A stretch of DNA of 64,000 nt. Origin: CAYUNE01 sp964446115. GTDB taxonomy: Bacteria; Desulfobacterota; Desulfobulbia; Desulfobulbales; Desulfobulbaceae. Under the pieces are notes generated by a model that had not been told where the DNA came from, searched no databases, and worked only from the letters and a program-made list of their open reading frames with translations. The translations under genes and the position numbers were made by a program. Below are positions 27,278 through 36,671 of the stretch, piece after piece (the stretch's first letter is position 1; the number at the start of each line of letters is the position of its first letter). Where the stretch lies: positions 62,001 to 126,000 of the forward strand of contig CAYUNE010000027.1 of the NCBI GenBank assembly GCA_964446115.1. The letters are read 5' to 3'.

Positions 27278-28750
27278 TCAAGGAGTAGCCGGGAGATTGC
27301 GCAGTCCCTCCAGGAGCCGGACGTGGATATTGTCGAATCCGCCGTTGGAAAGCACGGCAATGATATCGCGGCGCCGGGCGTGGGCAAGGAGATAGTCGAG
27401 GATCCGGCCGGTGTCGTCGAAGTAATGGGCGTTGATTCCGCGGGCGCTGAGGTCGGTTACCAGTTTTTCGCTGGAAAACTGCTCCCGGCGGGACAACCCG
27501 GGCAGCGGCACATGCTCCCGCACCAGCACCAGATCGGCGGCGTCAAAGGCCCGGGCATATTTCTCCTGAAAGATATTGCGACGGCTGGAATTGGTGCGAG
27601 GTTCAAAGACGGCGATGAGACGTCCCCCGGTGTGCGGGCCGCAGTAACCGGCCTTGAGGGCCGCCAGGGTTTCACGCACCGCCGTGGGGTGATGGGCGAA
27701 GTCGTCGATGACGGTGATACCCTTTTCCACCCCGCGTATCTGCTGCCGGCGCTTGATACCGCCGAAGGCCTTAAATCCCCGGGAAATTGCCTCCTCGGCA
27801 AGACCCAGCCGGTGGAGCAGGGCGATGACCGCCATGCTGTTGAGGATGTTGTGGCGGCCGGGCAGGGGAACGGTAAAGGGGCCCCACCGTTTATTATCAT
27901 GAATCAGGGTAAATTCGGACCATGAGCCCCGGATCCGATAGTCGTCCAGAGTCCAGGAGCAGCCGTTGCCGCCGCCGTAGGTGATTACCTCGCATCCGGC
28001 CTCACCGGCAAGCCGCATGACCTCGGCGTCGTCACCGCAGGCAACCAGGACCCCGGTTGCGGGAAGCAGGGCGATAAATCGTTTGAAGGCCCGTCTGATG
28101 GCATTTAAATCCCGAAAGATATCGGCATGATCGAACTCCACCGAGGTGAGTATGGCGCAGGCGGGCCGGTAATGGAAGAACTTGGACTCCTTGTCGAAAA
28201 AGGCGGTGTCATATTCATCGCCCTCCACCACGAAATATTCGCCGCTGCCCAGGCCGTAGCTGCGGTTGAACTCCCTGACGATACCGCCGATGAGGAACCC
28301 GGGATCGTGCCGGGCGTGGAAGAGGGCGGATGCCAGCAGGGATGAGGTGGTGGTCTTGCCATGGGTGCCGCAGACCACCAGCGGCGTGCGGCGCTCAAGG
28401 AAAAAAAAGCCCAGCGCCTGGGGCATGGAGACATAGGGAATGCCCAGTTCTCCCAGGGCCACGGCTTCGGGATTGGTTGCCCTGATGACGTTGCCCACCA
28501 CCACCAGATCCGGTCGCGGCTGCAGGTTTTTGCCGTCGTAACCCCTCTGTACCGGGATGCCGACGGCGGCAAGAAATTCGCTCATCGGCGGATAGACGTT
28601 CTCATCCGATCCGCTGATCCGAAAGCCGCGTTCCTTGAGCATGCCGGCAAGCGAGGCCATGCCCGTACCGCAGACGCCCATGATGTGGATATGGTGAACC
28701 TGGTCGGGAATGCGGTTGCAGGCCGGATCCAGCACGCCGACGCCGCTCAT
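27278..28750 (-). CDS. mpl: UDP-N-acetylmuramate:tripeptide ligase (murein recycling)
   Basis: Attaches the recovered tripeptide L-Ala-gamma-D-Glu-meso-Dap to UDP-MurNAc. The 490-residue Mur-ligase has GVCGTGMASLAG at the N terminus, the ATP-binding GTHGKTTTSSLLA and the central VVEGDEYDTAFFDK region that distinguishes Mpl from MurC. The start codon overlaps the stop of the small upstream gene (ATGA), so their translation is coupled. Confidence 0.95.
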   Translation of the reverse strand: MSGVGVLDPACNRIPDQVHHIHIMGVCGTGMASLAGMLKERGFRISGSDENVYPPMSEFLAAVGIPVQRGYDGKNLQPRPDLVVVGNVIRATNPEAVALGELGIPYVSMPQALGFFFLERRTPLVVCGTHGKTTTSSLLASALFHARHDPGFLIGGIVREFNRSYGLGSGEYFVVEGDEYDTAFFDKESKFFHYRPACAILTSVEFDHADIFRDLNAIRRAFKRFIALLPATGVLVACGDDAEVMRLAGEAGCEVITYGGGNGCSWTLDDYRIRGSWSEFTLIHDNKRWGPFTVPLPGRHNILNSMAVIALLHRLGLAEEAISRGFKAFGGIKRRQQIRGVEKGITVIDDFAHHPTAVRETLAALKAGYCGPHTGGRLIAVFEPRTNSSRRNIFQEKYARAFDAADLVLVREHVPLPGLSRREQFSSEKLVTDLSARGINAHYFDDTGRILDYLLAHARRRDIIAVLSNGGFDNIHVRLLEGLRNLPATP

Positions 28751-28926
28751 TTACGCACCGTTTTTTCGACGGTGTGAAAGATGCGGGCAAAGGTTTCGTC
28801 GAAGTTGGCGGGGGCCAGCCGCCCCACCTCGATGAACTTGACGACGATCTCCTTGGTGACCTTGAAAATCGCCTCATCGGTTACCGGTCGGTTATGCGGC
28901 TGCGGGCCGCCCTTGTCCTGGCTCAT
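28747..28926 (-). CDS. Small protein (59 residues) coupled to mpl
   Basis: Starts at the ATG 28924-28926 with GAGG seven bases upstream and ends with a TGA inside the mpl start (4-base overlap). The product reads MSQDKGGPQPHNRPVTDEA... and is predicted mostly helical, with an acidic and basic mix and no membrane segment or cysteines. I do not recognise the family. The good ribosome site and exact overlap with mpl make it a real gene; it may be a structural partner of Mpl or unrelated. Confidence 0.75.
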   Translation of the reverse strand: MSQDKGGPQPHNRPVTDEAIFKVTKEIVVKFIEVGRLAPANFDETFARIFHTVEKTVRK

Positions 28927-28965
28927 TTCCGTACCTCGTTATTTTGTCGGGCCATCCGGTCCGGT

Positions 28966-29240
28966 CTGAAAAAAAACCTCTGTTGCAGGAAGAAGGCCAA
29001 TTCTTGTGATCGCAACAGAGGTTCCCATCGTCCACGGGAAAAACCTTGAAGCACTCCCCGGGACAATTTTTTGTGATTCAGCATAGGGATAGCACCCCTG
29101 TAAACCTTCCCCGGGCCGCCTTGCCGCGGTCTTTTCGTCTCTGTCCGGCGGCGCGGAAGGGCGTCCGGTCCGGAACGGCTTCCCGGCCCGGGCCCGGTCC
29201 GGGGTGTCCGTCAACATTACCACAACCGCACCCGGGTGAC
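28966..29240 (-). ncRNA. Putative structured leader or small RNA with intrinsic terminator
   Basis: Read on the minus strand, a 12-bp perfect stem (29012-29023 with 28975-28986, AACCTCTGTTGC / GCAACAGAGGTT) is followed by eight T residues. It is an intrinsic terminator located upstream of the 59-residue gene and mpl, with no coding gene on this strand to terminate. Upstream are further GC-rich complementary stretches. It could be an attenuating leader of mpl or a free-standing small RNA; I could not match it to a known family. The 5' end is a guess. Confidence 0.4.
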
Positions 29241-29308
29241 AAGAAATCGCTCCTTGCCACACCTCCATGGAGCCCGGTACGCCTTTTTACAAAAAACAAC
29301 AGAGTGTT

Positions 29309-29337
29309 TTGACGCTGCCGGCAATGGATGATATATT
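29309..29337 (+). promoter_or_regulatory. Promoter of the dgkA-kinase operon
   Basis: TTGACG (29309-29314) and TATATT (29332-29337), 17 bases apart; close to consensus. Transcription would start near 29344, leaving an untranslated leader of about 120 bases before dgkA. Confidence 0.65.
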
Positions 29338-29462
29338 GGAGCGATTCAGATCGTCAATCACTTCGCAACCGGGTCGGACGGCCTGGTTTGAATCATGGGA
29401 CGGGCTAACTTGATGGGAAGAGGAAATCGGTTTTTTGCAGCAACCCTGCCCCGGGCCGGCGG

Positions 29463-29834
29463 ATGAAACGGCAACGGCAAACGGATACCGGCCGGGGGGT
29501 GACGCATTTTTTCCGGGCCTTTGGATGGTCCATGGCGGGCCTGGGCCAGGCGTTCCGGCAGGAGGCCGCCTTTCGCCAGGAGGTGGTTTGCTGTTGTCTG
29601 CTGCTGCCCCTTGCCTTTCTGCTTGGAAACAACGGTCTGGAGAGGGGACTGTTGACGGGTAGCCTGCTGCTGGTGCTCGTTGTCGAGCTGCTCAATACCG
29701 CGATCGAGGCGGTGGTGGACCTTGTTTGCGACGAGTGGCGGCCGTTGGCCGGCAAGGCCAAGGATTGCGGCTCGGCCGCTGTGTTTCTCTCCCTTGTCAA
29801 TGTAGTGCTGGTCTGGGGAGCTGTCCTGCTGTGA
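29463..29834 (+). CDS. dgkA: Diacylglycerol kinase (prokaryotic, DgkA type)
   Basis: 123-residue inner-membrane enzyme that phosphorylates diacylglycerol or undecaprenol. Three hydrophobic helices and the active-site stretch ELLNTAIEAVVDLVCDEWRP-like with the DCGSAAV sequence are clear. The stop overlaps the start of the sensor kinase (GTGA), so the two are made together. Confidence 0.94.
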   Translation: MKRQRQTDTGRGVTHFFRAFGWSMAGLGQAFRQEAAFRQEVVCCCLLLPLAFLLGNNGLERGLLTGSLLLVLVVELLNTAIEAVVDLVCDEWRPLAGKAKDCGSAAVFLSLVNVVLVWGAVLL

Positions 29835-31432
29835 AGGGATCCGCTGCATGGAAGGGATCCGTCGCATGGCTTGTCGCCGCCACGGTGAAAGGCGTAAACC
29901 GCTGCCGGGACTGGACCAGGGAGATGCATCAGCGGCTGCGCACCTTTCTCCATACCGGCGGAGTGCGCCGCCGCAGGCAGGACAATGAGATCGACGCCAC
30001 TCTCAAGCCCTTCCGGCTGGTGCACTACTTCTCGTTCACCAGTTTCGCGGTGATCCTGGTCTTCGCCGTTCTCCTCTCCTGGATTATCTCCAACAATGCC
30101 CGCAAGGTCCTCTTCGAGCGCAGCGACGCCTATGTTCTGTACTTTGCCGAGAATCTCAACGATCAGGTCTGGCGGCGGTTCGTGGTGCCCACCATTGTCA
30201 AGTTCGGCAAGATCACCATGCGCAATCCCCTGCAGTTTGAACGGCTGGACAATATTGTCAAGGAGATCACCAGAGGGATGCGCATCGACTCGGTAACCAT
30301 CTACGATTCCAGGAAGAATATCATTTCCTATTCCACCGTGCCCGAGCTGGTGGGGAAAAGGGATGTGGGGGGGTTGGAGTACAAAAAGGCCCTGGAGGGC
30401 AAGCACAGTTCCATCCTGGAAACCAGCGGTTCTCTCTTCAGCCTGTTGCCGGGCGCCTCACCTGTGACCTGCAAGCTCAAGATGTCCATTCCCTTTCGCG
30501 AGCGGAGCCTGGGCAAACGCCAGGGCACCATCATGGGGGTTATCGAGATTGTCCAGGATCTTTCCGAGGACCTGCGGGCCATCATCCAGCTCCAGGCCAG
30601 AATCATCTTCCTCTCCCTGCTGATCATGGGTATCCTCTTCGGCATCCTCAGCTATATCGTTGTGCGGGCCAACAAGATTCTTGAAGAGCGGGCCCGGGAA
30701 CAGCGAAACCTGGAGAAGAAACTCCACGAGAGCGAACGGCTCGCCCACCTGGGCAAGATGGTGGCCGGGGTCTCCCACGAGATCAAGAATCCCCTGGGCA
30801 TTGTCCGCAGCACCGCCGAGATCCTGGGCAGGCGCATCAGCAAGGTGGCGCCCGGCAACGAACATCTTGCCGGGATCATCGTCGATGAAACCTCCCGTCT
30901 GGACGGCATTGTCCGCCAGTTTCTCGACTTTGCCAGACCGGAAAATCCCCGGCCGGAGGATATTGCCCTGGCCGAGATCATTTCCAGGATCATCGAATTC
31001 ATCAAACCGGAGCTGGAAGACAGCAACATCACTCTCCATGAAAAAATTCCCGCCTCGCTGCCGCCGGTCTGCGCCGATCCGGATCAGCTCTACCGGGCCC
31101 TGCTCAACGTGGTGGTCAACGCCATCCAGGCAATGGAAGAAGGCGGCGAGCTCACCATCGGCGCCGGCACAACCACCGCCGGGAAGGTGCGCATCCGCAT
31201 CACCGATACCGGCCACGGTATCCCGGCCGGCAAGATCGGACAGGTCTTCAAACCCTTTTACACCGATAAACATCAGGGAACCGGCCTTGGCCTGGCCATT
31301 GTCAAGAATATTATCGATGCCCATGGGGGTAGCATCGAGGTGCGCAGCACCGAAGGCAAGGGGACGACCTTTATCATTTCATTGCCCGCCAGCGGCAGGC
31401 AAACGGTTAGCCTGGGGAGGCGTCATGCCTGA
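29831..31432 (+). CDS. Membrane sensor histidine kinase
   Basis: About 533 residues. Two membrane segments (roughly 65-90 and 255-280) flank a periplasmic sensing domain of about 165 residues. The cytoplasmic part holds the H-box AGVSHEIKNPLG, the N-box VVVNAIQAMEEGG, and the ATP-binding DTGHGIP and GTGLGLAI. I start at the GTG at 29831, which has GGGGAG upstream and overlaps the dgkA stop; an ATG at 29924 is an alternative. No response regulator is adjacent, so its partner lies elsewhere. It overlaps the following gene by 8 bases. Confidence 0.9.
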   Translation: MKGSAAWKGSVAWLVAATVKGVNRCRDWTREMHQRLRTFLHTGGVRRRRQDNEIDATLKPFRLVHYFSFTSFAVILVFAVLLSWIISNNARKVLFERSDAYVLYFAENLNDQVWRRFVVPTIVKFGKITMRNPLQFERLDNIVKEITRGMRIDSVTIYDSRKNIISYSTVPELVGKRDVGGLEYKKALEGKHSSILETSGSLFSLLPGASPVTCKLKMSIPFRERSLGKRQGTIMGVIEIVQDLSEDLRAIIQLQARIIFLSLLIMGILFGILSYIVVRANKILEERAREQRNLEKKLHESERLAHLGKMVAGVSHEIKNPLGIVRSTAEILGRRISKVAPGNEHLAGIIVDETSRLDGIVRQFLDFARPENPRPEDIALAEIISRIIEFIKPELEDSNITLHEKIPASLPPVCADPDQLYRALLNVVVNAIQAMEEGGELTIGAGTTTAGKVRIRITDTGHGIPAGKIGQVFKPFYTDKHQGTGLGLAIVKNIIDAHGGSIEVRSTEGKGTTFIISLPASGRQTVSLGRRHA

Positions 31433-32582
31433 AACGCAAGGGTTCGGCAGGGACATAGACCTTGGCGGAGAGGTCCATCATCTGACCTGGTTCATCACCC
31501 CGCACGGCTTTGGTCACGCCGCCCGGGCCGTGGCGATCATGGCCGCCTTGCAGGAACGTCTCCCCTGTTTTTTTCATATCCGCACATCACTGCCCGCCTG
31601 GTTTTTTGCCGAATCGCTGGGCAGGGGATTTAGCCTCAACGCACTTGAAACGGATATCGGCCTTGTGCAGAGATCTCCCCTTGAGGAGGATATGGACGCG
31701 ACCTGTGAGCGGCTGGACGCTTTTTTTCCCTTTGATCGGCGGCTGGTGGGGAAACTGGCCGGGCAACTGGTGGAGACGGGCTGTGAGCTGGTGGTCTGTG
31801 ATATCGCACCCCTGGGTATTGCGGTTGCCGAAGAGGCGGGGATTGATTCGGTGCTGGTGGAAAATTTCACCTGGGACTGGATCTATGCAGGCTATGCCGA
31901 AAAATATCCCCGCCTGCTGCCGCATATCGATTATCTTGCGGAAATCTTTTCAAGGGCCGGGCATCACATCCAGACCGAGCCGGTCTGCAGGCCGCGTTCC
32001 GGCGCCCTCACCAGCCCGCCGGTGAGCAGGAAGCCCAGGACCCCGGCCCGGGTTGTCCGCCAAAGGCTCGGCAGTGGCGATCTGCCGATGATCCTCGTCA
32101 CCATGGGCGGCATTGCCTGCCGCTGTTCTTTTCTGGAGCGGCTCAGGAGGAGACGCCGATATCTCTTCCTGCTGCCCGGCGGGGCGGAGGAGATGACCTG
32201 CGAGGACAACCTTCGCCTGTTTCCCATGCGGTCGGGGTTTTATCATCCCGATCTCATCGCGGCAAGCGGGGCGGTCGTCGGCAAGGTGGGATATTCCACC
32301 CTGGCGGAGGTGTGGCAGGCCGGAGTTCCCTACGGCTATATCCCCAGGAGCAATTTTCGCGAGTCGATCCGGCTCAGTCGTTTTGCCCGCGAGGAGATGG
32401 CGGCTATGGCCGTCGGCGAGGCGGAATTCGAAAGCGGCGACTGGACCCGGAAGATTCCCGCACTTTTGAGTTTGGCCGCCGACAACGATGTTCGGGAAAA
32501 CGGCGCCGACCAGGTGGCTTCCCACCTTGTTGATCTGTTGACAAAAAAAACGGACGGAAATGAACCGGCTCAAGGTGCGTGA
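31425..32582 (+). CDS. Glycosyltransferase-like protein (GT-B fold)
   Basis: 385 residues. The N terminus has TPHGFGHAARAVAIM, the GHG-type loop found in GT28-like glycosyltransferases and in the N-terminal domain of L-arabinokinases. The middle has VTMGGIACR, and the C-terminal half VGKVGYSTLAEVWQAGVPYGYIP, a typical nucleotide-sugar-binding end. Sugar and acceptor are unknown. GGGGAGG precedes the ATG. The end overlaps the ABC ATPase by 23 bases, an odd but possible coupling. Confidence 0.75.
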   Translation: MPETQGFGRDIDLGGEVHHLTWFITPHGFGHAARAVAIMAALQERLPCFFHIRTSLPAWFFAESLGRGFSLNALETDIGLVQRSPLEEDMDATCERLDAFFPFDRRLVGKLAGQLVETGCELVVCDIAPLGIAVAEEAGIDSVLVENFTWDWIYAGYAEKYPRLLPHIDYLAEIFSRAGHHIQTEPVCRPRSGALTSPPVSRKPRTPARVVRQRLGSGDLPMILVTMGGIACRCSFLERLRRRRRYLFLLPGGAEEMTCEDNLRLFPMRSGFYHPDLIAASGAVVGKVGYSTLAEVWQAGVPYGYIPRSNFRESIRLSRFAREEMAAMAVGEAEFESGDWTRKIPALLSLAADNDVRENGADQVASHLVDLLTKKTDGNEPAQGA

Positions 32583-33177
32583 TCTGGTCTTTCTCGGCAA
32601 GGGCCCCTTTTCCTTCACGGTCGCCCCCGGCAGCTGTATCGGTATCTCCGGACCCTCGGGATCCGGCAAGAGCCTGTTGCTGCGGGCCATTGCCGACCTT
32701 GATCCCCATGAAGGCGAGGTGAGCCTTGGCGAGATCATCTGTCACCGCACCCGGGCGCCCAGGTGGCGACGGCTCATCGGCATGCTGCCGGCGGAAAGCG
32801 GCTGGTGGGCCGATACGGTGGGGGAGCATTTTGCCGATGCGCACAAAAACCGGGTGGTGGAACTGGCCGAGGGACTTGGCTTTCCGGCGGATGTCCTCTC
32901 CTGGAGCATCCAGCGCCTTTCAAGCGGTGAGCGTCAGCGGCTGGCCATCATCCGGTTGCTGGTCAACGAACCCCGGGCCCTGCTGCTAGACGAACCCACC
33001 GCCAGCCTGGATGGGGGCAATACGGAGCTGGTCGAAGAGCTGTTCGGCAGCTATCGTCGGGAACATGGGGTGCCGGTTATCTGGGTGAGTCACGATCCGC
33101 AGCAGCTGCGCCGGGTGGCGGACAGGATTTTAGCCATGCGGAAACAGGGAGATGATGACGGCGCCGTTCTCGGATAA
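32560..33177 (+). CDS. fetA: FetA-like ABC transporter ATPase
   Basis: 205-residue ATPase with Walker A GPSGSGKSLLL, signature LSSGERQRLA and Walker B ALLLDEPTASLD. Together with the permease downstream it matches FetAB (YbbL/YbbM), an exporter of excess iron linked to peroxide resistance. The assignment rests mainly on the UPF0014-type partner 137 bases downstream. Confidence 0.85.
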   Translation: MNRLKVRDLVFLGKGPFSFTVAPGSCIGISGPSGSGKSLLLRAIADLDPHEGEVSLGEIICHRTRAPRWRRLIGMLPAESGWWADTVGEHFADAHKNRVVELAEGLGFPADVLSWSIQRLSSGERQRLAIIRLLVNEPRALLLDEPTASLDGGNTELVEELFGSYRREHGVPVIWVSHDPQQLRRVADRILAMRKQGDDDGAVLG

Positions 33178-33313
33178 CCTACTAGAAAAACAATATGTTT
33201 TCAGAGTCAGTTGTCTGCCCCGTGGGGATTGCAAAAAAAATTGCACCTGCGGGGTAACGATATCGCGGCGGGATGAGGGATGAGAAAAGGCATGGGACAT
33301 CACTGAAAAGGAT

Positions 33314-34132
33314 ATGGGAAAGAATATGGGTGTCATTCCGCTCACCGCCGTTGATCTCGGTATTGCCGCCGGGCTTGTTCTGCTGCTTGCCCTGATCAGC
33401 CTGCGGCTCCGCCTGGGTCTGGAGAGGCGATTATTCATCTCGGCCCTGCGCACCACCGTGCAGCTGTTGCTCATCGGCCTGGTGCTGAAATCGCTTTTCG
33501 GCTATTCCAACTTCGGTTTTATCTTCGTTATCTCCATGGTCATGCTGACAATGGCGGGACGGGAAGTGGCGGCCCGGCAGCGACGGCGGATCAGGGGATG
33601 GCGCGGCTACGCCATCGGCACCGGAGCCATGTTCATCTCCTCCTTCAGTGTCACCTTTCTCGCCCTCACCGTGATCATCGGCAACCGCCCCTGGTACGCG
33701 CCGCAGTATGCCGTTCCCCTGTTGGGCATGTTGCTGGGCAACACCATGAACGGCATCGCCCTGGCCATGAACCGGATGATCGAAACGGTCCGGCAGAGCA
33801 AACGGGTCATTGAGCAGCGGCTGCTGCTGGGACACACCTTTGCCGAAGCCGTCGGCGATATCCGGCGCGAAAGCATGCGGTCGGGCATGATCCCGATAAT
33901 CAATGCCATGGCGGCGGCCGGGATCGTCAGCCTGCCGGGGATGATGACCGGGCAGATCCTCGGCGGCTCACCGCCCATGGAGGCCGTCAAGTATCAGATT
34001 CTCATCATGTTTCTCATCTGTGCCGGAACCGGATTCGGGGTGGTGGCGGCCCTGCTGCTGCTCACCGGCAGGCTCACCGATCACCGGCAGCGGCTGCGGC
34101 TGGATGAAGTGGACAGCGGCGGCCAAGGATAG
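33314..34132 (+). CDS. fetB: FetB-type (UPF0014) iron export permease
   Basis: 272-residue membrane protein with about seven helices. Family marks include LISLRLRLGLERRLFISALRTTVQLLLIG near the N terminus, LLGNTMNGIALAMNR in the middle and the long RQSKRVIEQRLLLGHTFAEA-like loop. Exports iron with FetA. A start at the ATG 33314 is used; a second ATG at 33326 is possible. Confidence 0.9.
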   Translation: MGKNMGVIPLTAVDLGIAAGLVLLLALISLRLRLGLERRLFISALRTTVQLLLIGLVLKSLFGYSNFGFIFVISMVMLTMAGREVAARQRRRIRGWRGYAIGTGAMFISSFSVTFLALTVIIGNRPWYAPQYAVPLLGMLLGNTMNGIALAMNRMIETVRQSKRVIEQRLLLGHTFAEAVGDIRRESMRSGMIPIINAMAAAGIVSLPGMMTGQILGGSPPMEAVKYQILIMFLICAGTGFGVVAALLLLTGRLTDHRQRLRLDEVDSGGQG

Positions 34133-34144
34133 GGGAGAAAGGCG

Positions 34145-34537
34145 GTGCAGTCGGTGGGAAATATCGTGATTATCGGACTGGGCGGTTTTGTCGGCGCCAT
34201 CCTGCGTTTTCTGGTCAGCGGTTTTGTGCAGACCGCCACTTCCAGTGTCCACTTTCCCTATGGCACCTTGTCGGTGAACATGATCGGTTGTTTCTGCATT
34301 GGATTTTTTGCCTATCTGGCGGAGAGCCGCGGCATACTGGGAACCGATGCCAGGATGTTTCTGCTGGTGGGGTTGCTGGGCTCGTTTACCACCTTTTCCA
34401 CCTTCAGTTTTGAAACCATGAATCTTTTGCGTGATGCCAGATATCTTGCCGCCGGGATCAACGTCTCCTCCCAGGTGATCATCGGCCTGGCATGCGTCTG
34501 GCTGGGGCGGGTATGCGCCCTGGCGCTGTGGAGATAG
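34145..34537 (+). CDS. crcB: Fluoride ion exporter CrcB/Fluc
   Basis: 130-residue four-helix membrane protein with GGFVGAILRF, NMIGCFCIGF and GLLGSFTTFSTFSFE, the fluoride-channel signatures. It starts with GTG 12 bases after fetB, so it depends on the same transcript and has no room for its own fluoride riboswitch. Confidence 0.95.
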   Translation: MQSVGNIVIIGLGGFVGAILRFLVSGFVQTATSSVHFPYGTLSVNMIGCFCIGFFAYLAESRGILGTDARMFLLVGLLGSFTTFSTFSFETMNLLRDARYLAAGINVSSQVIIGLACVWLGRVCALALWR

Positions 34538-34549
34538 AGAGCGTTGGCC

Positions 34550-36550
34550 ATGGACATGGAAAAAATCTTCGGCCCGGAGGGGATTCTTGCCCGTCATCTG
34601 GAAAACTACGAGGTGCGGCCGGGGCAACTTCAGATGGCCCGGGCCGTGGATGAACTTTTGGCAGACGACGATGGAGATTTTTCCCGGGATGATAACCGCA
34701 TGGCCCGTTCGCTGCTGGTTGAAGCCGGGACCGGCCTGGGCAAAACTCTGGCCTATCTGATTCCAGCGGTCCTGAGCGGCTGCAAGGTGGTGGTGTCCAC
34801 CGCCACGCGGAACCTCCAGGACCAGATTCTCGAACGCGAGATCCCCTTTATTCAACGGGTGGTGAAAGCGGATCTGACGGCGCTCTGCGTCAAGGGAAGA
34901 CAGAACTATCTCTGTCTCTATCGCTACCGGCAACTGCGGGCCGCGGGCCAGGGAAAGCTCTTTGGCGGCGAGCAGGACGGAGAGATCGAAACCTGGATCC
35001 GCAGCAGCCGTTATGGCGATCGGACCGAGCTGGGATGGCTCAGCGCCGATTCGGGACTCTGGGCGAAAATCTGCTGTCTTTCCCACCTCTGTCCGGGTAG
35101 TGACTGTCCGGACACCAGAGACTGTTTTCTCAACCGCCTGCGGCGGGATGCGGCCGCCGCCGACCTGCTGGTGGTCAACCATCATCTCCTCTTTTCCGAT
35201 CTGGCGGTGCGCCGCGGCGGCTATGGCGAGGTATTGCCCCGTTATGACGCTGTTTTTTTTGACGAGGCCCATCATGTGGAAAAGGTTGCCACCACCTTTT
35301 TCGGCCTTTCCTTCAGCCAATACCAGGTACTGGATCTCATCGGAGATATCGAACGAACGGCCCGCAACGAACCGGGCGGGGAACAGGGCGGTCGTCTCGC
35401 CGTTGCCGCCCGTGCCCTGGAAAAAAACGTCGAGGAGTTCATCTCCTTATTTCCCACTGTCAGAGGGCGATTCCCCCTTGCCGGAGTCATTGAAAATCAG
35501 GAGGGATTGCAGGCTGCTCTTGCGGGATTGCTGGCTGGATTTTCCCGGTTGGCCGCCCGGCTGGAGGATTTCGACGGCGAACCGTGGGAACAGATGGCGT
35601 CTCGCTGCCTGGATCTCCGTGACCGGCTGGAGGAGATCACCGCCGAGTCTTTCGGGGATACCGATCCCGGAGAGGCGCGTTTTGTCCACTGGTTCGAACG
35701 CCGCGAACGCACCCTGACCCTGTCTGCCTCTCCCATCGACGTGGCCGGAGATCTGCAGGCAACCCTCTACACCATGGTCAGGCGCTGTCTCTTTACCTCG
35801 GCCACCCTGGCGGGCGGCGGCGATTTCGACTATTTCCGGGAGCGGCTGGGGTTGCCGCCGGAAACCGGTTCCCTGGTGTTTCCCTCGCCCTTTGACTATG
35901 CCGGCCGCACCCTGCTCTATGTTCCGGAAAATGAATTTCCGGTTCCCGGGGCACCCGGTTATCAACAGGCCCTGCACCGGCGACTGGTGGAGCTGGTCCA
36001 GGCGGCCGGCGGCCGCTCGCTCCTGCTTTTTACCAGTTACGGCGCCATGAACAGTGCCTATGCCGCCCTGGAAAACCGACTCGCTTATCCCCTGTTCAAA
36101 CAGGGCGATGCGCCCCGTCGCCTGCTGCTGGAATCGTTCTCCCGTCAGACAACCTCGGTGTTGCTGGCGGTGGCCAGTTTCTGGGAAGGAGTGGATATCC
36201 CCGGTGAATCCCTCAGCTGCGTCATCATTGACAAGCTTCCCTTTGAGGTACCCAGCGATCCGGTGATCAGTGCCCGCATGGAAAGGGTCCGGGCCTTGGG
36301 CGGGAATCCCTTTTTCGATTTCCAGATACCCCGGGCGATCCTGACCCTGCGCCAGGGCGTGGGCAGGCTCATGCGCAAGGCCGAGGATTGCGGCGTTATC
36401 GCCCTGCTGGACAGCCGCCTCTATACCCGGGCATATGGCCGTCGTTTTCTCCGCAGCCTGCCGCAGAGCCCGGTAAGCCGTAGTCTGGACGAGGTCCGGG
36501 ACTTTTTCAGGCGTCTGCCTCCCGGGGACGGGTCCGGTGCCGACCGGTGA
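34550..36550 (+). CDS. DinG/YoaA-type Fe-S DNA helicase
   Basis: About 666 residues. Superfamily 2 helicase with Walker A GTGLGKTLAY, DEAH box as VFFDEAHHVE, and motif VI near RQGVGRLMR. Between them is an iron-sulfur region with cysteines at CVKGRQNYLC and CCLSHLCPGSDCPDTRDC. The family unwinds DNA 5' to 3' and resolves R-loops and damage-associated structures. The ATG at 34550 is preferred over the TTG at 34544. Confidence 0.93.
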   Translation: MDMEKIFGPEGILARHLENYEVRPGQLQMARAVDELLADDDGDFSRDDNRMARSLLVEAGTGLGKTLAYLIPAVLSGCKVVVSTATRNLQDQILEREIPFIQRVVKADLTALCVKGRQNYLCLYRYRQLRAAGQGKLFGGEQDGEIETWIRSSRYGDRTELGWLSADSGLWAKICCLSHLCPGSDCPDTRDCFLNRLRRDAAAADLLVVNHHLLFSDLAVRRGGYGEVLPRYDAVFFDEAHHVEKVATTFFGLSFSQYQVLDLIGDIERTARNEPGGEQGGRLAVAARALEKNVEEFISLFPTVRGRFPLAGVIENQEGLQAALAGLLAGFSRLAARLEDFDGEPWEQMASRCLDLRDRLEEITAESFGDTDPGEARFVHWFERRERTLTLSASPIDVAGDLQATLYTMVRRCLFTSATLAGGGDFDYFRERLGLPPETGSLVFPSPFDYAGRTLLYVPENEFPVPGAPGYQQALHRRLVELVQAAGGRSLLLFTSYGAMNSAYAALENRLAYPLFKQGDAPRRLLLESFSRQTTSVLLAVASFWEGVDIPGESLSCVIIDKLPFEVPSDPVISARMERVRALGGNPFFDFQIPRAILTLRQGVGRLMRKAEDCGVIALLDSRLYTRAYGRRFLRSLPQSPVSRSLDEVRDFFRRLPPGDGSGADR

Positions 36551-36671
36551 AGATGCGGTGTCTGTGGGCAATTACAGCCGTTTGCTTGGGCCTCTTAAGC
36601 GACCACGGCAGGAATGCCCTTCCCTATAAGCGGAATGTTGGGTACTATGCGGCACGGGAAAAGTAACCGCA

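Noticed and set aside
28939..29268. 109-codon minus-strand frame upstream of the 59-residue gene
   Set aside because: It spans the intrinsic terminator and reads as low-complexity G, P and R; a leader RNA is a better explanation.
33968..35320. 450-codon minus-strand frame opposite fetB, crcB and the helicase
   Set aside because: Antisense shadow of three recognised genes, no motifs of its own.
36560..36600. GGGCAATTACAG after the helicase, resembling the end of the palindromic element
   Set aside because: Only about 12 bases match and no hairpin or second end is present.
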